A DNA stretch of 64,000 bases from Meiothermus cerbereus DSM 11376 (GCF_000620065.1 NZ_JHVI01000012.1:1-64000); one strand, 5' to 3'; numbered from the stretch's first letter, positions 1 through 9,532 are shown. Program-made: numbers and translations. The notes: generated by a model not told the origin, from the sequence alone.

Positions 1-468
1 AAGGTTTACCTACGGGGTCTGGCCTTTCCGGTCTGGGTCAGTTGGTACCGCTACCCTCTGCCCAAGGGGAAATGGGAATGGCGGTATGTGGTGGCCACCT
101 TTCCCGCCAGCGGAAGGACGGTGCTCCTGTGGGGCAGGCGGAGGTTCAGCATCGAGCATTTCTTCAAGGCCATGAAAAGCGAGTTTTCTTTGGGGCAATT
201 CGGCCAGAGAACCCCCTTAGGGGTGCATCGCTTCCTGGTGCTTTGCTTTCTCGCCTACCTGCTGGCGCACTGGGTGCGGATGGAGCAGGAGGGAGAGGGG
301 CTGACCTGGCGGGAGGCGGCCAGGGAGTCCCTGCGCCTTCTCTTGCCCGGACTTGTAGCTCAGGCGGCACTGGGGGAACTTCATGCCCTAGGCCTCTGGC
401 ACCCACCGCCGGATGAAGTGAGAGGAAAAGCAGGTTTATGCAGGCTATGCAAGAGGTGCAAGTTTTGA
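1..468 (+). mobile_element. IS transposase, C-terminal part (runs off the left edge)
   Basis: Frame 1 is open from the first base to a TGA at 466-468, so this is the 3' end of a gene that begins outside the window. The motif RRFSIEHFFKAMKSEFSL, followed by a hydrophobic stretch (FLVLCFLAYLLAHW), matches the C-terminal catalytic-Glu region of DDE transposases of the IS4/IS701-like kind, where the Glu in IExFFK is a metal ligand. The IS family cannot be fixed from this piece and I could not identify a terminal inverted repeat. The following reading frame lacks an ordinary start, so this IS probably disrupts its right-hand neighbour. Confidence 0.7.
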
Positions 469-513
469 GTCAACCGAAGGCAGGCCCTGCGGTTTTCCCT
501 GACCTATCTGGGG

Positions 514-1197
514 TTGGGCTTGCTGGCAGGCGGCATTGGCCTGCTCGCAAGCCCCTCCCTCAACGCTACCTCCATCAATACTGCTGTGCAATTTACCCTT
601 TCCAACATTGCTTACCTGGCTTTGCTGTACATGTTTGCCTTTCTGCGCCGCCACTACGCCCAGATGCATCAGATGGCCCATACCGATGCGCTTACCAACC
701 TGATCAACCGGCGGGGCATGCAGCAAAAGCTGGAGGGCGAGCTCGAGCGGGCCCGCCGCTACAACCGCCCGTTTGCGCTTGTTCTGGCCGACATCGACCA
801 TTTCAAGAAAGTCAACGACACCTACGGCCACTCGGTGGGGGATCAGGTTTTGCGCGAAGTTGCTGGAAGGCTGGCCCAGCACCTGCGCGATAGCGATAGC
901 CTGGCCCGCTGGGGCGGTGAAGAATTCCTAATCCTGGCCCCCGAGACCGACCTGCACCAGGCCCATCTCCTGGCCCGGCGCCTGCTCGAGGCCATCGGCG
1001 AAAGCCCCATATCGGGGGTACCGGTCACGCTCAGCCTTGGGGTGGCCTGCTACCGCCAGGGTGACACCGTGGCGGCCCTGCTGAGCCGCGCTGACGAGGC
1101 CATGTACCGGGCCAAAGCCGGCGGACGCAACCAGGTCGTACTGGAAGAGCAGCTCGAAGATGTGATCATCCCGGCCCACACCACACTCAACTCCTAG
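514..1197 (+). CDS. Diguanylate cyclase (GGDEF), probably 5'-truncated by the IS
   Basis: Residues 1-45 form one or two hydrophobic membrane segments; the rest is a complete GGDEF domain with GGEEF at about 134-138. An inhibitory-site RxxD (RDSD) lies exactly five residues before it, so an active, product-inhibited c-di-GMP synthase is expected. The first usable codon is TTG at 514, but the frame is open back to 469 and the upstream codons also read as membrane-protein-like sequence. There is no Shine-Dalgarno. This suggests that an N-terminal sensor portion was removed when the adjacent IS inserted. Enzymatic function is confident; whether the remnant is expressed is not. Confidence 0.8.
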   Translation: MGLLAGGIGLLASPSLNATSINTAVQFTLSNIAYLALLYMFAFLRRHYAQMHQMAHTDALTNLINRRGMQQKLEGELERARRYNRPFALVLADIDHFKKVNDTYGHSVGDQVLREVAGRLAQHLRDSDSLARWGGEEFLILAPETDLHQAHLLARRLLEAIGESPISGVPVTLSLGVACYRQGDTVAALLSRADEAMYRAKAGGRNQVVLEEQLEDVIIPAHTTLNS

Positions 1198-1223
1198 CTG
1201 CCCCTTGGCGATAAGCTATAGCC

Positions 1224-2384
1224 ATGCAACTCGACCAGCTATCGCCCCACACCCTGCGCGACCCCCACGGCTACAGCGGCAAGTGGCACTTTTACCCCGA
1301 GGACGTGCTGCCAATGTGGGTAGCCGATATGGACTTTCCCATCAGTCCGGCCATCACCCAGGCCATCGTGGAGCGGCTCAAAGAGCGGGTGGGCTATCCT
1401 CAGATGAAGGGCGACAGGCAGCTTTTAGAGCTTATTGTTCAACAACAAAGCCGGCACGGCCTGGAAGGCCTTACCCCCGAAAACCTGCTGCTCACCACTT
1501 CGGTCGTACCGGCCATCTATGCCAGCGTGCTGGCCCTGAGCAGCCCCGGCGACGAGGTGATTACCCAGGTTCCGGTTTATCATCCCTTTCTGAACGTGCT
1601 GACTGAGCACCACCGGATTGCCCGACACAACCCTTTGCTGCCCACCCCCAGCGGCTGGGAGATCGATTTTGAGCAGCTAAAGCGCCTGGTCACACCCCGC
1701 ACCCGCCTGCTGATGCTGTGCAACCCCCAGAACCCCACCGGGCGGGTCTTCCGGCGCGACGAGCTAGAAAAGCTGGCCGAGTTTGCCCTCTCCCACCGCC
1801 TGTGGGTGATGTCGGATGAGCTCTGGGCCGACCTCATTTACGAAGGGCGGCACATTCCCATCGCCTCCCTGGGCCCCGAAATAGCCCAGCGCACCGTTAC
1901 CCTGACCGGGCCTTGCAAAACCTACAACACCGCCGGGCTGGGCGGCGGCGTGGCCATCAGCCACAACCCGCAGATACTGGCGGCCATGGCCCAGGTCAGC
2001 AAGGGGCTGGGCGGCCACCCCAACGTACTCTCGATGGCGGCCTGGCGGGCCGCGCTCGAGCACGCCCAGGACTGGCTGGAAGAAGTGCGGGCCTACCTGA
2101 AAGGCAACCGCGACTTCATCACGGCGTTTATGCAGCAACACCTGCCCCAGGTCGGCTACCGACCCCCTCAAGGCACCTACCTGGCCTGGCTCGATTTCAG
2201 GGGTACCCCTTTTGCCCAGGAAATCCATAAGGTCATGCTCGAGCGGGCCAAGGTGGGCCTCAACGAGGGCCGGATGTTTGGGCCGCAGTACCAGGGCTGG
2301 CTGCGTTTAAACTTCGCCACCAGCCGCAAGCTGCTGCAGGAGGCGCTCGAGCGAATTGCAGGGGTAGTGCAGGCTACAGATTAG
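1224..2384 (+). CDS. patB: PatB/MalY-type PLP-dependent C-S lyase (cystathionine beta-lyase-like)
   Basis: At 386 aa this matches the MalY/PatB subfamily of fold-type I aminotransferases. It has the family N-terminal signature LPMWVADMDF (about residues 29-38), NPQNPTGRVF in the middle, and the PLP-binding lysine in TGPCKTYNTAGL. These enzymes cleave C-S bonds of cystathionine or cysteine conjugates, giving pyruvate, ammonia and a thiol in the cytoplasm. The gene stands alone, 26 bp after the GGDEF gene. An aminotransferase role is possible, but the MWVADMDF motif favours the lyase group. Confidence 0.85.
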   Translation: MQLDQLSPHTLRDPHGYSGKWHFYPEDVLPMWVADMDFPISPAITQAIVERLKERVGYPQMKGDRQLLELIVQQQSRHGLEGLTPENLLLTTSVVPAIYASVLALSSPGDEVITQVPVYHPFLNVLTEHHRIARHNPLLPTPSGWEIDFEQLKRLVTPRTRLLMLCNPQNPTGRVFRRDELEKLAEFALSHRLWVMSDELWADLIYEGRHIPIASLGPEIAQRTVTLTGPCKTYNTAGLGGGVAISHNPQILAAMAQVSKGLGGHPNVLSMAAWRAALEHAQDWLEEVRAYLKGNRDFITAFMQQHLPQVGYRPPQGTYLAWLDFRGTPFAQEIHKVMLERAKVGLNEGRMFGPQYQGWLRLNFATSRKLLQEALERIAGVVQATD

Positions 2385-2431
2385 AGCGGCTTCAGAGAAA
2401 ATGACCTTAGCAAGTGCTGTTCAAGTGGGGT

Positions 2432-3013
2432 TCATTTCAGCATTTCCCGCCCCACCAGCACATACTCCTCCCAGGCCCGTGCAGCCCGCGGATCTGGGGC
2501 ATTTTGCACCAGGGTTCCAGCCAGCACCGCCTTCTCGTAGGCAGCCAAGCGATGGATGGTATGTTTGAAATGCGGTATTTTCCGGGCCTTCAGATGGGCA
2601 AGCGTGCGCACTCCATCCAGCGAGGGAAAGGGTGGAACCAGGGTCACCAGGGCCTTAAACGGCAGGCCCTCGAGCGCCTGTACAAACTGCTGCAAGCTGG
2701 TCAGCGAGAGCACCCCCGGCGAAGTGGGAACTACCACCAGATCGGCCTTGTTCGCGTACTCGCGTAGGGTCTTGCCCCTGGGGTGCCCGGCTGTATCAAT
2801 CACCACGTGCTCAAACCGCCTGGGCCGGGCCTCCTCGGGGCCCACCACTTCAAAGGGCAGCCCTGCGCCTTGCCGCGCCCATACCAGCGCGCCCTCAGCA
2901 GGATCGGCATCTATCAGCAAAGTGGGTGCGCGAAGCTGCAAAAACGCTGCCAGGTGCACCGCCGTGGTGGTCTTGCCCACCCCGCCTTTGAGCGATGTAA
3001 CCAGAACGCGCAT
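2432..3013 (-). CDS. ParA/MinD-family ATPase (orphan)
   Basis: The 193-aa protein opens with a deviant Walker A, KGGVGKTTT (about residues 9-17), followed by LLIDADP and VVIDTAGHP switch/Walker B motifs, which define the ParA/Soj/MinD P-loop class. It is short and lacks the N-terminal DNA-binding extension of plasmid ParA. No parB or parS is visible next to it, and the neighbour (hpf) is functionally unrelated. It may position a cellular cargo (ParC/MipZ-like) rather than segregate DNA; that role is inference. The start is ATG, with the ATP site right at the N-terminus. Confidence 0.85.
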   Translation of the reverse strand: MRVLVTSLKGGVGKTTTAVHLAAFLQLRAPTLLIDADPAEGALVWARQGAGLPFEVVGPEEARPRRFEHVVIDTAGHPRGKTLREYANKADLVVVPTSPGVLSLTSLQQFVQALEGLPFKALVTLVPPFPSLDGVRTLAHLKARKIPHFKHTIHRLAAYEKAVLAGTLVQNAPDPRAARAWEEYVLVGREMLK

Positions 3014-3135
3014 GTCTGGCTACATTCTAGCCGCACCGGCAGGGCATCCCGCTTACGACGCGGCAAATTTGCTCTGGTAAGCACAGAAGCAGCCTGCCCC
3101 TCCCAGCGCCATCTGCCAGGGAGGGGCTTGTATGC

Positions 3136-3684
3136 CTATGCGCTAGGCTCGATGAGGCCGTAGTTGCCATCGCGGCGGCGATAAATCACGTTAATCTGCT
3201 CGGTGTCGGAGTTGCGGAACACGAAGAAATCGTGACCCAGGGCCTCCATCTCGAAGGCTGCATCTTCTGGGGTCATGGGCTTCATGTTAAAGCGCTTGGT
3301 TCGGACAATGCGCGGCTCATTATCTTCTTCGGCTTCGGCAAAGCCACCCCCCGCCAGCACCGGCTCTGGAACTGCCTGACGTTCCCGCTGGAAGTGGCGC
3401 TCCTTGTAGCGTTTGAGCTGGTACTCCAGGCGGTCAATTGCGCGGTCGATGGCCGCGTACATATCGGAGTCGGACTCCTCAACCCGCACAATGCCCCCCG
3501 GCACATTGACCTGAATCTCGGCCTTAGCCTTACGCTCAACCCGCGCGCCCTGGGCCATCGAGAGCACCACTTTGGCCTCGGCGTTGTCGAAAAAGCGATC
3601 CAGGCGAACCATCTTCTTATCCAGATAGTTCTTGAGGGCCTCAGTAATCTCAATTTGACGACCAACCAGCTTATAGACGTTCAT
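3136..3684 (-). CDS. hpf: Long-form ribosome hibernation promoting factor
   Basis: The 182-aa protein has the S30AE/RaiA fold at residues 1-105 (VGRQIEITEALKNYL near the start, basic helix around DRLEYQLKRYKERH) and a C-terminal dimerisation domain from about 125 (RTKRFNMKPM, FFVFRN, INVIYRRRDGNYGLIEP). This two-domain layout is the long HPF, which silences and pairs 70S ribosomes into 100S dimers in stationary phase or stress. It is monocistronic; the next upstream gene (ftsE) is about 390 bp away across an inverted-repeat element. Confidence 0.93.
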   Translation of the reverse strand: MNVYKLVGRQIEITEALKNYLDKKMVRLDRFFDNAEAKVVLSMAQGARVERKAKAEIQVNVPGGIVRVEESDSDMYAAIDRAIDRLEYQLKRYKERHFQRERQAVPEPVLAGGGFAEAEEDNEPRIVRTKRFNMKPMTPEDAAFEMEALGHDFFVFRNSDTEQINVIYRRRDGNYGLIEPSA

Positions 3685-3916
3685 ACTCGCCCTCCGATCG
3701 TACTCCGAGTTTGGCTTTCCAGGCTGGATTTCGGGGTGGAGGCGGCTCGGAAACCTCTAAATTTGGGTTTCCCGAAACGCTGTTTGGGCTTTCAAAATAC
3801 CCCTATAGCCTGGTACCTAAATACTACCACCACCTGATGCGGGATATTTGTCCAAATCCACCTGGTGCATCGCGGTTCAACAATTGCGCTGTACCGGGTA
3901 TTCCTCAGGGCACTCA

Positions 3917-4072
3917 TACCGGATTCAAAAAGATAATCTTCAAATAAAAAGCGCTAAGAGGCTATCTTTTTGAATCCTAGAGCACACCCCTCGCTGCGCT
4001 CGGCGAAGAAAGCGTATCCCTTCGGTCGGGTTAGTTCGACACCGTTCGGTGACGAACTAACCGAATCTGGTA

Positions 4073-4073
<1 letters not shown>
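3917..4073. repeat. MITE-like inverted-repeat element between hpf and ftsE
   Basis: The ends are an imperfect 11-bp inverted repeat: ATACCGGATTC at 3917-3927 and GAATCTGGTAT at 4063-4073. Inside are two further palindromes: a perfect 15-bp inverted repeat GGATTCAAAAAGATA (3921-3935) with its complement at 3963-3977, and a hairpin of 10 + 5 bp (GGTTAGTTCG, CACCG) at 4029-4062 with a TT loop. It carries no ORF and its right end touches the ftsE stop codon. About 157 bp with nested terminal inverted repeats is typical of a miniature IS derivative. No second copy was seen in this window. Confidence 0.55.
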
Positions 4074-4759
<686 letters not shown>

Positions 4760-4761
4760 CA

Positions 4762-4774
4762 GTACCCAGGGTAC
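4762..4774. promoter_or_regulatory. 13-bp palindrome just upstream of ftsE
   Basis: GTACCCAGGGTAC is a perfect palindrome around a central A, lying 3-15 nt before the ftsE start and in the ftsE/ctpA divergent region. A repressor bound here would cover the ftsE start. It resembles a shortened CsoR-type half-site pair, but this could be coincidence in GC-rich DNA. Confidence 0.3.
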
Positions 4775-4928
4775 AACAATGCACCCCTGGCTGTAGCCGA
4801 GCAGGCCAAGGCCCGCTGGGTAGCGGGTCTTGGTACAGGTTCAACGTCGGGGCCTTCAGTATTGTCTGCGGGTGAACACTCCGCTCTCATCCATTGCCGC
4901 TACACTGTGGACTTAGGTGAACGAAACC

Positions 4929-6245
4929 ATGAAGCGCAGAGCCTGGTTAATTGTGGTGGGTGGCATTCTGGCCGCCCTGGTTTATGCCCAGCTATCCGGC
5001 GGGGCCGCCGAGGCCTTTAGCCGCAACCCCTACGGACAAGCCCTGATCCAAACCTATCAACTCCTGCAAAGTCAGTACCTGACGCGCCTCGAGCCCGAAA
5101 AGCTCAACCGCGTGCTCGAGGGCGGCATTAGGGGTATGCTGGGCGCTTTGGACGACGAATTTACCAGTTATTCGCCGCCCCAGCGGGCTAGCCTGCGCAA
5201 CCAGGACGTGCAGGGAGAATTCTTCGGCATTGGCGCTACCCTGGCCCCCAACGAGAACGGTGGTGGCGCACGGGTTCAGGGGGTGATCCGGGGTCTACCG
5301 GCCTTCAACGCTGGCATACGGGCTGGGGACATCATCGTCGAGGTCAACGGCCAGGACGTCACCAAGCTCGACCTGAACGAAATTGTGGCCCAGATTCGGG
5401 GCCCCCAGAACACCAAGGTAACCGTTGGCGTTCGCCGCGAAGGCAGCAACGCCATCCTGCGTTTCGAGATGATCCGGCAGCGGGTAGAAATTATCTCGGT
5501 TTCCAAAACCATCCTGCCGGGCAATGTGGGCTATGTGGCGCTGGAAACGTTCGGCAACGTGCGGGTAATTGAGCAACTGAATGCCGCCCTGAACGAGATG
5601 AAGCAACGGGGTGTGCAAAAGCTGGTCTTCGACCTGCGCGACAACGGCGGCGGCCTGCTGGATCAGGGCTGCCAGGTGGCGCGGGCTTTCATCCGCGAGG
5701 GCCCCATCGTATACGTCCGCACGCGCAGCGAGACCCGGCTCTACTGTGAGGCCAACGGCCAGGTCACCTGGAGTGGCCCCATGGTGGTGCTGATTAACGG
5801 CAACTCGGCCTCGGCCTCGGAGATTGTGGCGGGGGCCATGCAGGACACTGGGCGGGCCAAAGTCATCGGCGAAACCTCGTTTGGCAAAGGTGTGGGGCAG
5901 AACGTCATCGACCTTCCCAACGGGGGCGACCTGACCCTGGTCACCTTCGAGTGGCTCACCCCCAAGCGCCGCGGCATCAACAAGCAGGGCATCAAGCCCG
6001 ACATCGAGGTTAAGGACACCCGCTTCGAAGTTCCGGTGGCCTTCGAGGGCACCGGGGCCAAGCCTGGGGAGACCGTGACCATCACCATCGGCGGCCAGAC
6101 CTTCACCACCAAGGCCGATGAGCGGGGCAAGTTCAGCTTTAGCCAGCCCCGCCCAGCAGTGAACCTGCCTGCCGAACGCGGCCAGGCCGAGGTAGACCTG
6201 AACAAAGACGCCATCCTGCGTCGGGCGTTGGAAGAACTCAAGTAA
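4929..6245 (+). CDS. ctpA: C-terminal processing peptidase (S41 family, PDZ)
   Basis: An N-terminal signal anchor (AWLIVVGGILAALVYAQL) is followed by a helical region, a PDZ domain (about 85-165, with VQGVIRGLPAFNAGIRAGDII) and an S41 protease core. NGNSASASEIVAGAM holds the nucleophilic Ser and GETSFGKGVGQ the general-base Lys. Such proteases trim C-termini of envelope proteins outside the cytoplasmic membrane. The C-terminal part after about 370 is Pro/Gly-rich and charged. An in-frame GTG at 4917 has no Shine-Dalgarno, whereas AGGTG precedes the ATG at 4929, so I prefer 4929. Confidence 0.9.
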   Translation: MKRRAWLIVVGGILAALVYAQLSGGAAEAFSRNPYGQALIQTYQLLQSQYLTRLEPEKLNRVLEGGIRGMLGALDDEFTSYSPPQRASLRNQDVQGEFFGIGATLAPNENGGGARVQGVIRGLPAFNAGIRAGDIIVEVNGQDVTKLDLNEIVAQIRGPQNTKVTVGVRREGSNAILRFEMIRQRVEIISVSKTILPGNVGYVALETFGNVRVIEQLNAALNEMKQRGVQKLVFDLRDNGGGLLDQGCQVARAFIREGPIVYVRTRSETRLYCEANGQVTWSGPMVVLINGNSASASEIVAGAMQDTGRAKVIGETSFGKGVGQNVIDLPNGGDLTLVTFEWLTPKRRGINKQGIKPDIEVKDTRFEVPVAFEGTGAKPGETVTITIGGQTFTTKADERGKFSFSQPRPAVNLPAERGQAEVDLNKDAILRRALEELK

Positions 6246-6279
6246 AAGCCCCCAGTCCAGAGGCTCAAAGTCGGCTTTT
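6244..6279 (+). terminator. Weak possible terminator after ctpA
   Basis: AAAAGCC (6244-6250) pairs with GGCTTTT (6273-6279) across a 22-nt loop and ends in a T-run. The stem is short and the loop long, so this is tentative. Confidence 0.35.
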
Positions 6280-6314
6280 TCACCGTTGTTTTGGGCCTTT
6301 GGCCTTAGGCTTTA

Positions 6315-7067
6315 GTGGTGGCGATGATCTGTCTGGAAGACCTCAGCAAGCGCTACGGGCAGTTTGTAGCCCTGGACGGCTTGAACCTCGAGGTACGCCC
6401 TGGCGAAACCCTGGCCCTCTTGGGGCCCAACGGGGCAGGCAAAAGCACCGCCATCAAGGCCCTGGTGGGGTTGCTGCGGCCCAGCCGGGGGCGGGCACTG
6501 GTGGGCGGGGTGGATGTGTGGAAAGAGCCTGTGCGGGCCAAGGCCCAGTTTGGTTACGTGCCCGACCGGCCCTACCTGTATGGCAAACTATCGGGCCTCG
6601 AGCTTCTGCGCTTTGCCGCTGGGGTGTACCGGCTGCCTAAGGCTAGGGCCGAAGCCCGTATCGAGGAGCTGCTGGTGCAGTTTCGCCTCGAGCGCTTCGC
6701 CTCTTCCCTCATTGAAACCTACTCGCACGGTATGCGGCAAAAACTATCGCTGGCCATGAGCCTCCTGCATACCCCCCAGGCCCTCATCCTGGACGAGCCG
6801 ATGGTGGGGCTCGACCCCCACGCCACCCGGCTGGTCAAAGACCTGCTGCGCGAGTATTCCAAAGATGGGCGGGCGGTGCTCTACGCCACCCACCAGCTCC
6901 ACCTGGCCGAGCAGGTCGCCGACCGCGTCGCGCTGGTGCATCGGGGCCGCCTGCTGGCCCTGGGCTCCCCCAGAGAACTCCTGCATCAACACGGCTCTGC
7001 CGATCTGGAGGAGTTTTTCCTGCGCCTCACGGAGGATGCCAGCGCATCCGAAACCACGCTGGTCTAG
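6315..7067 (+). CDS. ABC transporter ATP-binding protein (permease not adjacent)
   Basis: A 250-aa ABC ATPase of the export/CcmA type: Walker A GPNGAGKST (about 36-44), Q-loop region FGYVPDRPYLYGKLSG, signature YSHGMRQKLSL, Walker B ALILDEPMVGLD and H-loop ATHQ. The substrate cannot be told and no membrane partner gene is next to it; the downstream gene apaG is on the opposite strand and overlaps by 4 bp. Start choices are GTG 6315 or 6318 or ATG 6324; GGTGG sits 2 nt before the ATG, so the exact N-terminus is uncertain by three residues. Confidence 0.85.
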   Translation: MVAMICLEDLSKRYGQFVALDGLNLEVRPGETLALLGPNGAGKSTAIKALVGLLRPSRGRALVGGVDVWKEPVRAKAQFGYVPDRPYLYGKLSGLELLRFAAGVYRLPKARAEARIEELLVQFRLERFASSLIETYSHGMRQKLSLAMSLLHTPQALILDEPMVGLDPHATRLVKDLLREYSKDGRAVLYATHQLHLAEQVADRVALVHRGRLLALGSPRELLHQHGSADLEEFFLRLTEDASASETTLV

Positions 7068-7483
7068 TTCAGGGTGCGGGAACCGGCTTCTGGCAGGCGC
7101 AGGGCAAAAGCCGGAATTTCGACGCGAAACAGCTCGCCCAGCATGTTTTGGAAGGTATAAAAACCCTGCATCGAGCCGGGTGGGTGGGCAATGGGGCAAA
7201 AGCTGTTGTACTGGTAGGCCTGTCCGGGCTCGAGGATGGGTTTTTCGCCCACCACCCCCTCGCCCTCCACGTGTCCTACCTCGCCATTGCCATCGTGGAT
7301 GAACCACTCGCGGCGCAGGAGCTGCACGGTTTCCTGGCCCCGGTTTTCCAGGGTGATGAAATAGACAAACACATGCTGCCCCGGCCTCGAGTGCTGCTCG
7401 GCATAGAGCACCTTTACCTCGATGTGGATATCGTTGCGGATAGGCAGGTGCTGCGGCACCTTATAAGCATATCGCTGTTTCAC
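7064..7483 (-). CDS. apaG: ApaG family protein
   Basis: The 139-aa protein fits the ApaG (DUF525) family: a beta-sandwich core with QHVFVYFITLENRG, LRREWFIHDGNGEV, VVGEKPILEPGQAYQYNS and MQGFYTF. The last two are the conserved Gly/Tyr/Phe loops. Its biochemical function is not settled; it is linked genetically to cobalt/magnesium resistance. The reading frame stays open upstream to 7630, but the family begins at KQRYAYKV, so the GTG at 7483, preceded by GGTGGGG, is the likely start. The extra upstream frame is made of a dispersed repeat, not protein-like sequence. Confidence 0.88.
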   Translation of the reverse strand: MKQRYAYKVPQHLPIRNDIHIEVKVLYAEQHSRPGQHVFVYFITLENRGQETVQLLRREWFIHDGNGEVGHVEGEGVVGEKPILEPGQAYQYNSFCPIAHPPGSMQGFYTFQNMLGELFRVEIPAFALRLPEAGSRTLN

Positions 7484-7579
7484 GCAAACCCCACCAGAAA
7501 TGTCTTTGATTTGGTCTTTTTCTGGGGCCCCGCCTGAAGCGCGGATAGCAACAGCCTTAAGCCCCAGCCTGTCCCTAAC

Positions 7580-7615
7580 AGAACGATTCAGGCGAGGTTC
7601 ATATAAAGCATTTCT
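7580..7615 (-). repeat. Dispersed about 40-nt repeat, copy A
   Basis: Read on the minus strand this segment shares a core (GAACC, one variable base, CGCCTGAATCGTTC, one variable base, GT) and its left flank (AGA...GCTTT...AT) with 26118-26156 on the plus strand. It lies in the apaG upstream region. Function unknown; candidate small mobile or regulatory repeat. Confidence 0.45.
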
Positions 7616-7629
7616 GTTGGGCAACCACA

Positions 7630-8799
7630 CTACAGCGGGTCGTCCTGAAAGACCACTGTCTTCAGGTACAGCGACTCCGGCACATGCAGGCTCCAGGGGT
7701 GATCGGGCGGGTTGTAGTGGATGGCATCTACCCGCAGCCGGCGGCCTTCATCGGCAGCGGCCCGGCGGGTCACCTCGAGCAGCGCATCCACCCCCAGATA
7801 GTACGCACAGCTCGATAGCCACAGCCACCCCTCCCGATCCAGCAGGCGCAGGGCCGGTCGGAGCAAGTCCACCAGGAGCCTTTTGACCCGCGGCAGTTCG
7901 TCGGGCTTTTTGACCAGGGTGGGCGGGTCAAGCAACACATGCTGAAAGGGCGTGATCTGGCTTCGGGCCAGGTTTTCCAGTACTGCTACCGCATCGCCCT
8001 GGCGTATGTCCACCCGCCAACCCTGCAAGGAAGCTGCCCGATCCAGCACCGCCAGGGCGTCCAGGTCTTTATCCACAGCCAGGGCATAGGCCCCCTTGCG
8101 CGCGGCCCGCAGGGCAAAAGCCCCCACGTAGCTGTACACGTCCAGCACCCGCTGGCCCGGCTGAATCATCTGCTCGAGCCGCCTGCGGTTTTCCCGCTGA
8201 TCGAGGTAGTAGCCGGTTTTTTGCGCCAGGGCCAGCGGAATGGGAAAAACCAGTCCGTCCTCCCGCACTTCCAGCACCGGCGGCACCTGACCATACAGAA
8301 CACCCACCTGCTCGGGCAGACCCTCCTGGCGGCGGCTATCCACATCGGAACGCTCGTAAATACCGGCTGGCTGCATCACTTCGATCAGGGCTGGCAGCCA
8401 GCTTTCCCGTAGGGCTTCCATGGCCCGGTTGCGCACCTGCACCACCAGCAAAGCAGCGAAGCGATCCACCACCAACCCTGGCAGCCCGTCGGCCTCGGCG
8501 TGCACCAGGCGATAAAAATCTCCCAGTTGAGCCCGCTTTTGCTGGGCCCGCGCGAAACGCTGCTGAAAAAACTTTTTATCCAGCGGGCCGTCCTCAAAAC
8601 GGTAAACCCGTACCGCCACCCGGCTTTTGGGGTCGTAGTAGCCAACGCCCAAAAAAATGTTCTCGTCCGAAAATACCTGTACAACCCCCGCCTGTTCGGG
8701 CACCAAGGCCAGTTCATCGGCGAACAGACCGGGATAAAAGTTGCGTATTTTTTTGTCTTTACCTGCCTTGGTGATTACCCGGTTCACCGGCTCCCCCAA
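7630..8799 (-). CDS. RlmI/RlmO-like 23S rRNA (cytosine-5) methyltransferase
   Basis: The 389-aa protein has an N-terminal PUA-like domain (about 1-90) and a Rossmann SAM-methyltransferase domain: [13 protein letters not shown] (motif I), [18 protein letters not shown] (motif IV) and SSCAYYL holding the catalytic Cys. This is the RlmI family, which makes m5C in 23S rRNA. Thermus has two relatives that modify neighbouring cytosines, RlmI (C1962) and RlmO (C1942), and I cannot decide between them. It is a single gene, downstream of tRNA-Ile2. Confidence 0.85.
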   Translation of the reverse strand: MGEPVNRVITKAGKDKKIRNFYPGLFADELALVPEQAGVVQVFSDENIFLGVGYYDPKSRVAVRVYRFEDGPLDKKFFQQRFARAQQKRAQLGDFYRLVHAEADGLPGLVVDRFAALLVVQVRNRAMEALRESWLPALIEVMQPAGIYERSDVDSRRQEGLPEQVGVLYGQVPPVLEVREDGLVFPIPLALAQKTGYYLDQRENRRRLEQMIQPGQRVLDVYSYVGAFALRAARKGAYALAVDKDLDALAVLDRAASLQGWRVDIRQGDAVAVLENLARSQITPFQHVLLDPPTLVKKPDELPRVKRLLVDLLRPALRLLDREGWLWLSSCAYYLGVDALLEVTRRAAADEGRRLRVDAIHYNPPDHPWSLHVPESLYLKTVVFQDDPL

Positions 8800-8857
8800 A
8801 TCGTAAGTCCCGGCAAAAAAGCCAGGACTTTCAACAAGCTACTGCTTGCCAGAAAAC

Positions 8858-8934
8858 TGGTGGGCCGTGCAGGACTTGAACCCGCGACCTGGCGATTATG
8901 AGTCGCTTGCTCTGACCAACTGAGCTAACGGCCC
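8858..8934 (-). tRNA. tRNA-Ile2 (anticodon CAT, lysidine type)
   Basis: A full cloverleaf of 77 nt including encoded CCA: acceptor GGGCCGT/ACGGCCC, D arm GCTCAGTTGGTCAGAGC, anticodon loop CTCATAA, T arm GCGGGTTCAAGTCCTGC. The anticodon is CAT. The anticodon arm and the AGGTCG variable region resemble the minor tRNA-Ile read after TilS converts C34 to lysidine, rather than elongator tRNA-Met. That assignment is by recalled similarity to E. coli tRNA-Ile2. The 27-43 pair at the base of the anticodon stem is an A-C mismatch. Confidence 0.85.
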
Positions 8935-8969
8935 CCAAGCAGGTAGTCTAGCGGGTTTGGCCGATTTGC

Positions 8970-9476
8970 TCAACGCGGGGGGGGCGGATGCCTGTCCTGG
9001 CCGGTGAGCTGGTCCTCGAGCTCGCCGATATAAGCAGCCAGGGTATTCCCGGCCTTCTCGATATCTTCTCGCAGCTCGTGCTCTACTCGGTCAATCCGCT
9101 CGACGATCTCCTGTAGCCGGGCCTCGAGCCCCGCCGGGCTCTGGGCTTTGATGCTGGCCAGCTCGCCCTCGAGCCACTTTTTTAGCTCCGAGAAGCGGCT
9201 GGCCTCGGCCTCATCGGCCAGCTTCCGGGCCGCCAGAAGCTCCCGGGCATACCGCTTGACCTCGAGCAAAGCCGCGGTCTCGAGGCCTACCGTGTACATG
9301 AAATAGATCACCACCAGCACCGCCATAATCGAGAGCATCACGATGCCAAAGGGCGCGGTGACCTGGGTAAAGATCAGCGAGAGTGTCTTCTGCTCGCTAA
9401 AGACAGCCCAGTTGCGCCAGGCAAAAAGCGCCATCGCGACAACTAAAATCAGTAGGAAAACATTTCGCCCTCGCAT
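8970..9476 (-). CDS. Two-TM membrane protein with long coiled coil
   Basis: About 168 aa. Two membrane helices (FLLILVVAMALFAW and FGIVMLSIMAVLVVIYF) are followed by an alpha-helical, charge-rich tail (about 75-160, ELLAARKLADEAEAS...LQEIVERIDRVEHEL) predicted as coiled coil, ending in Pro/Arg. The topology recalls LapA/DUF1049-type proteins, but no firm family match is claimed. The ATG at 9476 has GAGG 6 nt upstream and a TATAAT at 9492-9497 (minus), so I prefer it over the longer frame starting at 9518. Confidence 0.7.
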   Translation of the reverse strand: MRGRNVFLLILVVAMALFAWRNWAVFSEQKTLSLIFTQVTAPFGIVMLSIMAVLVVIYFMYTVGLETAALLEVKRYARELLAARKLADEAEASRFSELKKWLEGELASIKAQSPAGLEARLQEIVERIDRVEHELREDIEKAGNTLAAYIGELEDQLTGQDRHPPPPR

Positions 9477-9491
9477 CTTTAGCCTCAAACG

Positions 9492-9518
9492 ATTATATCC
9501 TTGTCCTGCCTGAATCAA
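9492..9518 (-). promoter_or_regulatory. Promoter of the coiled-coil membrane protein gene
   Basis: On the minus strand TTGATT (9513-9518) and a perfect TATAAT (9492-9497) are separated by 15 bp, a short spacer. The -10 lies 15 nt before the chosen ATG. Confidence 0.5.
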
Positions 9519-9532
9519 GCCAGGTCGGAGCT

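Noticed and set aside
2432-3684. ParA plus neighbouring gene as a partition system or chromosome origin region
   Set aside because: No parB, parS palindromes, dnaA or DnaA-box cluster is visible; the neighbour is hpf.
7484-7630. N-terminal extension of ApaG
   Set aside because: Not part of the ApaG family; it coincides with the dispersed 40-nt repeat. A GTG with good ribosome-binding site at 7483 fits the family start.
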